From Polyodon spathula (Eukaryota > Chordata > Actinopteri > Acipenseriformes > Polyodontidae): DNA of 64,000 nt. Each line of letters opens with the position of its first letter. The first letter of the stretch is position 1. Where the stretch lies: contig NC_054539.1 of the NCBI RefSeq assembly GCF_017654505.1, forward strand, positions 73,161,913 through 73,225,912. Direction: 5' to 3'. The position numbers were made by a program, and so were the translations under genes. Under the pieces are notes generated by a model. That model saw nothing but the letters and a program-made list of their open reading frames with translations, ran no database searches and was not told the DNA's origin. Positions 57,601 to 64,000 of the stretch are shown in pieces.

Positions 57601-59241
57601 TTAAAGAAAAGGGCTTGCAACCAGGAGGTCCCCGGTTCAAGTCCCGGCTCACTCACTGATTCACTGTGTGACTGAGCAAGTCACTTAACCTCCTTGTTCT
57701 CCGTCTTTTTGTTGAGACGTTGTTGTAACTGGCTCTGTAGCTGATGCATAGTTCACATACCCTAGTCTCTGTAAGTCACCTTGGATAAAGCCGTCTGCTA
57801 AATAAACTAATAATAATTGCTGCATCCCTATATCCCTAGACGCACTTCAAGTTTTAAGTTGCTGACCTTTCCCTTACATCAGGTGAGTCACTCTGGGAGG
57901 TCAGAGTTCTCCTACTTGTGCTCCCTCCCACTGGAATTTCCTGCTGTCAGTTGTCAGAAACTCCAATGCTCTGGAGGAATTTAAGTCCCTATTATTCCTA
58001 TTTTTTCCCCAAGCTTACAGAAAATAGACATTTTATATTTGAATTGTTAGTATTTAAACCGTTGTAATTAATGTTTTAATTTTTACTTGTTTTGTAAAGC
58101 ACTTGCATGGCTTGCCATGAGACGCTATATAAAAATGAATTGATTGATTGAATGATTGATGGACCTATTACATACCTCACTGTATGAGGTTTCCCTCTCC
58201 TTCCTTTCTTCGGCAAGTACTTCTTCATATAAATCAAAAGAATCTTTAGTCTTCAGAGGTGAAAAGAGGTTGGCACATTTTTCTACAAGAAAAGCACAGA
58301 TATTCCTCATTACAGATTACAAATTAAAAAAAAAAAAAAAAAAACACAAGATGCCCTGTTATAATTTTTTGCTAGTGACTTCTTTTTGGCTTTTAAAGCT
58401 AATTTGAATGCAAACAATTAAACCAATCCAAGTAAAGTGTTGAATTCACACCTAACAGGCAGTTCTAGTATCAGACTGGATTGCAGACCACAGACGGAAC
58501 TGGACCCAGTTTGATATTGAAATTAGATGACATTACGTTTTACAGAATTTACATACAGAATATATTTCAGAATTTACCTGCATTTGAGCTGCATCTGGGA
58601 CTGTTTTCATGGTCCAGCCCAGAGTAAATATCCAAGGAGCTGTCGTCACAGGCCACAGGCGAATCTGCCAGGAACATGGGGAGATGATGCATCGCTTGTG
58701 TGTTTTGTCACTTTTTCTTCTCGAAAGGACCTCAAAAAAAGGGTCCTCAGTACCAACCTACCTAATTTTGTAGCAAAGTATGTCTTCCTGATCGATACAA
58801 TTCCTTCATTTTCTATCTACTTTTTCTAGCGATCATTTAAAATGAACCATTATTAACAAACACTAGATTTCGAAACCTCAAAACATTGACTAACACAGAA
58901 AAAAAAGTATTATTTCACTGATTCAATAAACACTTGTGGCTGCATCATCAAATCAACCTTTTTGTGAAGTGTGTCAGTCTAGCTCTGGGGAGTGATGCTT
59001 AGGCTATTTTGTGCTACTACAGTTCTGTTTTACCTGCGAATACAGATGCAGAAACATTGGTTATACAGCAAGAGACAAAATACACAGCACCTCTTGAACA
59101 TCAGTTCTCTCTGTCAACGTTAGGCTTGTTTCCATTAATCACACTCTACTGTTCTCTTTACAGTTTGTAAATGTGGAATTTCTTACCAGAACTGCCTTGG
59201 CCAAAGTCACCATACAGGTCATCAAGATAACGGGATTCCAT
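48602..59241 (-). CDS. casp8ap2: CASP8AP2 (FLASH), caspase-8-associated protein 2 (9 coding exons, 1982 aa predicted)
   Basis: Coding exons on the - strand: 59241-59187, 58664-58578, 58282-58176, 56742-56668, 56502-56387, 56000-53263, 52859-50252, 49013-48914 and 48664-48602. All junctions are GT-AG and keep frame. FLASH works in histone locus bodies with LSM11 and NPAT in replication-dependent histone pre-mRNA processing, and was first found through caspase-8/Fas signalling. The N-terminus has SLDIYSGLD and FDLYEEVL, then a coiled coil (about residues 70-147, [18 protein letters not shown]). A KE/RE-rich stretch lies at about 450-515. DVNKENQEP and [13 protein letters not shown] follow near 1076, and [17 protein letters not shown] lies near 1465. 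A C-terminal Myb/SANT-like domain (about 1910-1975) reads [20 protein letters not shown] and continues across two more exons. The predicted length equals what I recall for human (1982). The gene is intact. Confidence 0.95.
48914..49013 (-). CDS. casp8ap2: CASP8AP2 penultimate coding exon
   Basis: The acceptor is CTGCCCTACAG/GGATGA and the donor TCTCAG/GTAAGA. With the split arginine codon it encodes [20 protein letters not shown] and then [13 protein letters not shown], the middle helix of the Myb/SANT-like domain. Confidence 0.93.
49014..50251 (-). other. CASP8AP2 intron with G-rich minisatellite
   Basis: It is AT-rich from 49014 to about 49820, then the minisatellite, then about 100 bases to the exon donor. 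Open frames over the array on either strand are repeat artefacts. Confidence 0.9.
49828..50155 (-). repeat. G-rich minisatellite of about 35-36 bp units in CASP8AP2 intron
   Basis: The + strand unit is GGGGGAGGACCCCCATACCC followed by CCCTGCACCTGCGCT, about nine copies, with the last units diverging to CCCAAAACCCCC. On the CASP8AP2 transcript strand this reads as repeated G5-6 runs. The period is close to a multiple of three, so proline- and glycine-rich open frames appear on both strands. I do not treat them as genes. Confidence 0.9.
50252..52859 (-). CDS. casp8ap2: CASP8AP2 large coding exon (C-terminal half)
   Basis: The acceptor is a run of 22 T followed by AAG/AATTAT and the donor ACAAG/GTAAAT. 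It encodes about residues 1060-1928. It includes [30 protein letters not shown], a helical block [20 protein letters not shown], the strongly conserved [17 protein letters not shown] and [74 protein letters not shown], a basic nuclear-localisation-like [16 protein letters not shown], and the start of the Myb-like domain. Confidence 0.96.
53263..56000 (-). CDS. casp8ap2: CASP8AP2 large coding exon (central region)
   Basis: The acceptor is TTTTTTGTTACAG/AAGTGG and the donor GACAAGG/GTATGT. It encodes about residues 147-1059. Seen in order: a serine-, glycine- and asparagine-rich start, an Arg/Glu/Lys-rich region ([33 protein letters not shown]), [20 protein letters not shown] (matching human FMKKLNLTLSPAKK), a degenerate valine-threonine-rich region, and [20 protein letters not shown], matching human HLRPIPEAISPLNSPVR. 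Confidence 0.96.
56387..56502 (-). CDS. casp8ap2: CASP8AP2 coding exon (coiled coil)
   Basis: The acceptor is TCTCTTCACAG/AACATT and the donor ACAGAG/GTAAAA. It encodes [20 protein letters not shown] and [18 protein letters not shown], nearly identical in part to the human FLASH coiled coil. Confidence 0.95.
56668..56742 (-). CDS. casp8ap2: CASP8AP2 coding exon (coiled coil)
   Basis: The acceptor is TTTGCTACAG/TTGCTG and the donor AATCAG/GTTTGT. It encodes 25 residues, [20 protein letters not shown] and then EMQNQ, in phase 0. Confidence 0.93.
56848..58160 (+). mobile_element. L2-like LINE fragment in CASP8AP2 intron, interrupted by a SINE
   Basis: On the + strand (antisense to CASP8AP2), [10 protein letters not shown] runs directly into [19 protein letters not shown], which implies an internal deletion. 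Later pieces read [40 protein letters not shown] and [14 protein letters not shown], the usual L2-like reverse transcriptase tail. The 3' end has GCTATATAAAAATGAATTG and then TGAT repeats near 58140. A SINE splits the sequence at about 57580-57818. Stops make it inactive. Confidence 0.88.
57580..57818 (+). mobile_element. tRNA-derived SINE (V-SINE-like) inserted in the LINE
   Basis: The head shows a tRNA-like B box, GGTTCAAGTCCCGG, preceded by a degenerate A box. A central core reads GAGCAAGTCACTTAACCTCC and the tail GGATAAAGCCGTCTGCTAAA, ending in TAATAATAAT. The core and tail are typical of fish SINEs mobilised by L2-type LINEs. The copy is old, with an inner region that has diverged. Confidence 0.85.
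58176..58282 (-). CDS. casp8ap2: CASP8AP2 coding exon with FDLY motif
   Basis: The acceptor is TTTTCTTGTAG/AAAAAT and the donor AGTGAG/GTATGT. It encodes [20 protein letters not shown] and then [15 protein letters not shown], corresponding to the human NCLDLYEEILTEEG segment that acts in histone pre-mRNA processing. Confidence 0.94.
58578..58664 (-). CDS. casp8ap2: CASP8AP2 coding exon
   Basis: The acceptor is TTCCTGGCAG/ATTCGC and the donor AATGCAG/GTAAAT. It encodes [20 protein letters not shown] and then SPRCSSNA, matching human SLDIYAGLD. Phase 1 at both ends. Confidence 0.92.
59187..59241 (-). CDS. casp8ap2: CASP8AP2 first coding exon
   Basis: The exon opens at an acceptor TTTATTTCAG/GACCCC at 59286, so 45 bases of 5'UTR precede the ATG (59241-59239). 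It encodes [18 protein letters not shown] and one extra base, ending at the donor TTCTG/GTAAGA. Confidence 0.9.
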
Positions 59242-59287
59242 GTTGTTAACTGCTTACAAATTCTCCATGCAAGTCCACCTGGGGTCC

Positions 59288-61136
59288 TGAAATAAACAAG
59301 AGCAACGACAGGGACAATGTCTTATTGTAAATGGCTCTGCACATAAAGTACAGTTCACAGCCTACCTCTGTAAAACACTTTCTGATGGTGGTCCACTATG
59401 AAAGGCGCTATATAAACTGATATAATAATAATAATAATAATAATAATATTAAACCTTCTGCTTCATAGAGCAAATTATTGGAGCACAATCTTCTTCCACA
59501 ACCCTTTGCTCCACGAAGGAGGATGATAATGGTCAATTTCAGAGAAACAGAGGTGTCAGATACAACTGTTCTCAGATGCACTGTAGTTTAATCACAAGCT
59601 TGCAATGGAGAGGTATGAAAAGCAGACATTACAGGATGCTAACTGGGGGTCTCAGGGTATACAGCGATGGCTAAAAGTTTCGCATCATCTACAATTTTAG
59701 GATTAAGACTCAATTACAAAAATAAAATAAAAACCTATATGAACACAATTTAGATATTTTATTTAACAGCCTACAATCAAAGAAATTACAAAATGATATT
59801 GCAAGAGTCTACCCGAAGCCATAATAGCAGTACAGTATTTCATGTTACATTGCGAAATGTCACATTTTTCAATTTTTCATGGAAAACTACAAAGTGGTAT
59901 GTAATTCAATATGTTAAGGAAACATTATTCAGCAGGTTTTATTTGACTTTATGAAGCAAAATGAGTTGATAGGCTGATTATGCAACACTTTTGGCCATAT
60001 ATGTACATGCAGAGAGGCAAATGTTACAGTGCAAGATACTGAAGGTATCTTTATATACTTTAAAATGGGTGTAAGAAAGAGAGGAGTGGCAGGAAATTCA
60101 GATATCCACATGTTTGATTGATTTCAGGTTGGTTTTGGTTTCAAATGAAAAATGTCTGAAGACCATTGGGACAGTCTTGTGTGAAAAAAAAACAACATGT
60201 ACTGCGTTCTGGTGGGTGTATACTGTAGTTTTTAGTGCATTTGTTCAAATCCATGACGATTAACACTGTCGCCTTGTTTCCAGTCACAAGTCTAACACCT
60301 TCCACGATGATCTGAATTAATACTGAAAACAGTATAATCATCAATATCCAGTATAAAACGCATTTACAAAAACATACTAATGTTACTAAAATCCCAGCGA
60401 TTTAAACGTTTGACACACATTTCTATGCCAGCCCTTGCAGCTTGTTGCTTGTAACACGTGCCTGTGTGATTGTCTAATTGTCAGATAGCAAAAGTTTACA
60501 GCAAACTATACCATTGAAAATATAACAGTATACAGCGTGTGAAATGGTTGTGTTTTTTGTTTTTTAATACAAAAGCCTACAGCAATAGATTATATTGTTG
60601 CTGACAAACAGAAATACTGTGTTCTGGGCCCCTTGACGCTCAGAAGAGTTATTTAGTGACCCCACATCAATTTTTTTCTTTTCTTTTCTGACCAAATCTT
60701 GTCATGAACGACAGACAGACATTCATATATATATTTTTAAACTCACACCGTAAAAAAACAAAACCACACAATTGCATATGTCATATATTAACAAACAAAG
60801 CGACCTGTGCAGAAGAAACACTTATGTGATGCAAGGTGTATGTTTAATCAGCTCGAGCCGCTTCTAAAAGACTACTACAGTAATCAATAGTAGCGAAAAA
60901 CATTTAAAACCTAGAGGACTGCGCTAAAATACTTATGAATAGACGGGTATGCTTTAAAACGCTTTACTATTATACCAATACACAACTAAATGGCACTTCT
61001 TTAAAGCGGCCTCACTGACCAACGCCAATCTACTAGCAGTATTGCAGACTTTTACAACCGTCTCCTGTCTATCACAAATGAGGTAAACGTATGCTCTAAA
61101 ACCTTTGGAAAGAGTATGATTAAATTAAAAAATTAC
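59288..61136 (-). other. CASP8AP2 intron 1
   Basis: A LINE-type 3' tail lies at about 59370-59455 (GAAAGGCGCTATATAAACTG followed by (AAT)n). The rest is unique AT-rich sequence. Confidence 0.75.
59370..59455 (+). mobile_element. LINE 3' tail with (AAT)n
   Basis: GATGGTGGTCCACTATGAAA followed by GGCGCTATATAAACTGATAT and AAT repeats is a common 3' end of fish LINEs. Only the tail is present. Confidence 0.65.
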
Positions 61137-61230
61137 CGAAGGAAAGTGTTGAATTCTGTTCCCAGTGCTGTTTCGCTGTATCCTGTGTTGTTCTCCTGCC
61201 GCGCCAACCCTAGTACAACCCCTCCCTAAC
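61137..61230 (-). other. casp8ap2: Probable CASP8AP2 non-coding first exon
   Basis: A - strand donor CTTCG/GTAATT at 61137 lies just downstream of a CpG-richer block, upstream of the acceptor at 59286. It has no ATG in a coding context. The 5' boundary is not determined. Confidence 0.5.
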
Positions 61231-61500
61231 CGGAGATGACGACATTATCCCGCGGTCCGCCAAAGAAAGACACAACATAAACTGTGGTACTGAGATAAGA
61301 ACCAGAAAATGGAGCAGTAAAGTCAATGCAAATACAAGTACACACAGTTTTTTCGCCGGCAAGACTGCAGTCAAAAATCTGCGGCTGGCGGAGCTTGGAC
61401 TGCTTTGGAAAGGCGACTGCAGAGCCGACTGCACAAACATGGAGGTCAACCTGTGTGAGCTTCGGATTGCCTCCCGGGCTTCAACAGTTGGAGCAGCGCC
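61140..61500. promoter_or_regulatory. CpG-richer block, likely CASP8AP2 promoter
   Basis: CpG-containing stretches (CTGCCGCGCC, CCCGCGGTCCGCC, TTCGCCGGCAAG, GGCTGGCGGAG) cluster here, in contrast to the AT-rich surroundings. The position immediately 5' of the predicted first exon fits a vertebrate CpG promoter. No TATA box is evident at a defined start. Confidence 0.55.
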
Positions 61501-61760
61501 AGAAAAGATTTATTACAAAAATAACTGCAATATATACATAATATTTACTGCTCAGAGTGTTGTGTTGGTGTGAAAGAAATGGCATAAATTCATAAACTAT
61601 TTGCAGCCAGATTATCAATATTTTATTATTGTTTCTATAGGTATAAACAGAGCACCAGAAGACATCCCACAGATGTCAAGATTTTTCCATGGAAATTATG
61701 TATATGAAGTCTGCCATCATGTTTTGTCAATTAACAGGATGCTTACATTTAAGTTATGTA
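61501..61760. other. Non-coding stretch upstream of CASP8AP2
   Basis: AT-rich sequence with no recognisable feature before the Harbinger remnant begins. Confidence 0.45.
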
Positions 61761-61764
61761 CAGT

Positions 61765-62815
61765 CTGAGGTTTGAAATACAGTGCATGAGACATCTGTAT
61801 TATTACTCTACGAATGTAGCAAAACTTGGTGAATATGTGGCACCAGTGGTCCCACTATACACTGTAAGTGATTTCAGGAGTCACTTTCGACTTAATCCAG
61901 GACAAGCTGAGGTAAGCAGTACATCACTGTGAGCATATTGTACACTTACAGCAAATGCATCATTCACATGCTGCTGCTTTTCTGCATGGAATTAAAAAAC
62001 ATGGTAACAAGCAAGTTGAGATATAGATGTTGTATTAAAGGATTTGGTAGGAGAGCTACATCCATACTACATGAATCTTCACGGTACAATATGGCCGTTT
62101 AGAAATACCATGCTTGCCTGTCTGTGGACATTGATAAATCAAGAGTCGTACAGATGAGTAGCAGAGAGGTTCAATACCAGCAAGTCTTTGATGTGCACAC
62201 ATCTTCATGAGGTGTGTTCCCTCATATCTACACACCTTGCATACAAGATTTCCTGGCCCATTGAGTGTGATGTCAATGAAATTGAACAGGGTTTTCCTGC
62301 AGCTGGTTTCCCTAGTATACTATGTGCAGTTGATGGATGCCATATACCTATTGCAAAGCCACAGAATGGCAACAATCCAGATTCCTACTTTAATGGAAAG
62401 CATTTCTGTTCAGTACATCTTACCCTATTTTGTGACAATACTGCAAGATTTATTCATGTCAGTGTCAGGTATCCTGGAAGTTGGCATGATGCTCGGGTGT
62501 TCTGCATGACAGAGGTAGCAAGAGTCCTTCAGCAACACCCACAATCAGCTCTGCTTGATGGCATGCACATCATAGGTGATGGTGCATATCCTCTGTCTCA
62601 TTATCTGATGACCGCTTTCCATAACAATGGACATTTAACTGTGCAACAGAAGAGATACAGCAGGAAACTATCAGCAGCCAGGACTAAAAAACAGATTCCG
62701 GAGACTGAAAAAGCTACACATGTATGACATCCGAAACACTAGCACTTCACAACATCTGCTTGGAGACAGGACTTGGAGCATGAATAATCTCTGGATGACA
62801 ATGTACCGGAGGATG
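61765..62815 (+). pseudogene. PIF/Harbinger transposase (HARBI1-like), decayed
   Basis: An N-terminal piece near 61860-61915 reads like VPLYTVSDFRSHFRLNPGQA. The main frame (62188-62727) carries AGFPSILCAVDGCHIPIAKP (first catalytic Asp), HVSVRYPGSWHDARVF (second block) and GMHIIGDGAYPLSHYLMTAF (further conserved Asp), as in DDE_Tnp_4 proteins. After about 62670 a frameshift moves the conserved GLKNRFRRLKKLHMYDIRN into another frame, and the usual catalytic Glu region (VENAF-like) is lost. The copy is inactive. It is distinct from the host HARBI1 gene, which is intact in vertebrates. Confidence 0.88.
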
Positions 62816-64000
62816 TAAATGATCAAGCTATTATTCCAGATAATAATTACTCTGGAATAAGAGAAATGAAATTGCTGCATCATTATAACATATAATATAA
62901 TTTCCCATTTCGGGGTACACAATATTTTTTGCCCATATTTTTAAAAAGTCTGTTGAGTTAATGTAATGTTTTCTGTACAAACTAAAATAAATATGTACTT
63001 ACAAAACCTTAAGCTCGTATCTTGTGTCTGTTTTGCTTTATATGCGCTAAAACCCATTCATGTAGATGTTACCATTCAGCCAACTGGCAACATTTAAACT
63101 CATAGTTTAATGCTGGTAATGTAGTCAGATATTTCTGGAACAATTAACCATTAACATTAAAAAACTTTATGCCCAGAGTTGCGTAGATCGACAAAACAAA
63201 AGAGAAAAGCTTACTACGCAAATAATTTATTTACACAAACCATCATTTGCTTTCGAGATGATCAAGGACTCGATCCTGCTTCACATATATCTCATGCAGT
63301 GTGGTGCACATGTCCTTTAAACACCCTTTTCCCTTTTGTCTCTTGAGACTTTTTCGCCTCTTGCTTGTCATCTCGATCCAGAAGGAACTCGATCGCAGAA
63401 GTTTGTCTCATGGTGTGTTGTTCATATTGTTCTAAAACGGTGCTAGTGACAGTGGATGGAGGCCTTTTTGTGGTTTTTGGAGGCGTCTGAGAAGTTGAAG
63501 ACGTGAGGCTTGGTGTTGAGCCAGGGAGGCGTGGGGTAGGAAGTGTATCAGTGTAGAAGGACAGGGAGAGGAGTCTGTGCAGGGTGCTGGAGGTCATAAC
63601 AATCGCACAAGGACTCTTTCCATGAAAACCATTTCTGTCCAGTATGCAATACATTCCAAACAGATTGCTTTTTAGATAGCCATGAACTCAGTATTGCCAA
63701 TTATTTAGCACTTACTGATGGTGGTTAGAAATAAAAGACAATGAAACGGCTACATGTCTAACATGCCTCAGAGTACTCCCAGGTCATTCTTCCTCGCCCA
63801 CTCTCTCTGCTCCGATCTTTCGCTCTTTTCTATGTTACCATGAGGTTGTTACATTTTTTACAAATTCTACGCTGGAAAATTGTACCCTTGTTCCTTAAAG
63901 ATCCTCTGAACCACAACGAAGGACTGCTCTTACTATGAAACTAAACAATAAAGAGATAAAACAATGGTAAGCCTTCAACAGTTTTGATAAATATGTTCAT
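62816..64000. other. Region downstream of Harbinger transposase
   Basis: Mostly unique AT-rich DNA around one - strand open frame at 63292-63654. No further gene is recognised. Confidence 0.45.
63292..63654 (-). CDS. Uncharacterised 120-residue open frame, possible Harbinger second protein
   Basis: The frame has a Thr/Pro/Ser-rich middle (STSQTPPKTTKRPPSTVTS) and a charged end (IEFLLDRDDKQEAKKSQETK). Harbinger elements often encode, besides the transposase, a Myb/SANT-like protein with a low-complexity linker and a charged C-terminus. The position 0.5 kb from the transposase fits that role. No SANT domain is visible and I cannot recognise a family. Confidence 0.3.
   Translation of the reverse strand: MYCILDRNGFHGKSPCAIVMTSSTLHRLLSLSFYTDTLPTPRLPGSTPSLTSSTSQTPPKTTKRPPSTVTSTVLEQYEQHTMRQTSAIEFLLDRDDKQEAKKSQETKGKRVFKGHVHHTA

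Noticed and set aside
57580..57680. A tRNA gene suggested by a B-box-like GGTTCAAGTCC
   Set aside because: There is no tRNA cloverleaf, and it continues into a SINE core and LINE-like tail.
1..64000. CRISPR arrays, operons, ribosome-binding sites or prophage
   Set aside because: The window is clearly vertebrate; the tandem repeats lack unique spacers and there are no bacterial genes.

Overview
This is vertebrate genomic DNA: two spliced genes with large introns, long untranslated stretches, many microsatellites and minisatellites, and remnants of vertebrate-type transposons (CR1 and L2-like LINEs, a tRNA-derived SINE, Tc1, piggyBac, hAT, pogo and PIF/Harbinger). The repeat mix and the protein divergence from mammals suggest a ray-finned fish, probably a non-teleost such as a sturgeon, paddlefish, gar or bowfin. 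The species assignment is inference.

Two genes are secure. BACH2 (BTB plus bZIP transcriptional repressor) lies on the + strand. Its four coding exons run from 23155 to 37601, all splice in phase, and give a predicted 813-residue protein. CASP8AP2 (FLASH, a histone pre-mRNA processing and apoptosis-linked protein) lies on the - strand. Nine coding exons run from 59241 down to 48602 and give a predicted 1982 residues, with a likely non-coding first exon near 61137. The genes converge, as I recall for human 6q15. The connexin gene GJA10, which I recall between them in human, is not visible here.

Layout. 1-23142 is non-coding, probably the upstream or 5' intron region of BACH2. It carries minisatellites of 38, 41 and 24 bp, a 343-bp foldback element, a long-inverted-repeat element with possible TTAA target sites, an internally deleted Tc1 element, a second Tc1 fragment, a hAT fragment and an L2-like LINE fragment. 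22286-23142 is a 64-bp minisatellite that runs directly into the splice acceptor of the first BACH2 coding exon. 23155-37601 is BACH2, with a near-perfect 94-bp palindrome in one intron and a CR1 LINE in the next. 37602-about 42420 is probably the BACH2 3'UTR. 42420-48500 is intergenic, with a decayed piggyBac transposase and a pogo/Tigger-like MITE. 48500-61450 is CASP8AP2 and its CpG-richer promoter. Its introns hold a G-rich minisatellite and a SINE nested in an L2-like LINE. 61700-63700 holds a decayed PIF/Harbinger transposon.

No wholly new gene system is visible. The most unusual feature is the BACH2 minisatellite, because every unit carries branch-point-like, polypyrimidine and AG elements, so the true acceptor sits at the end of about 14 look-alikes.
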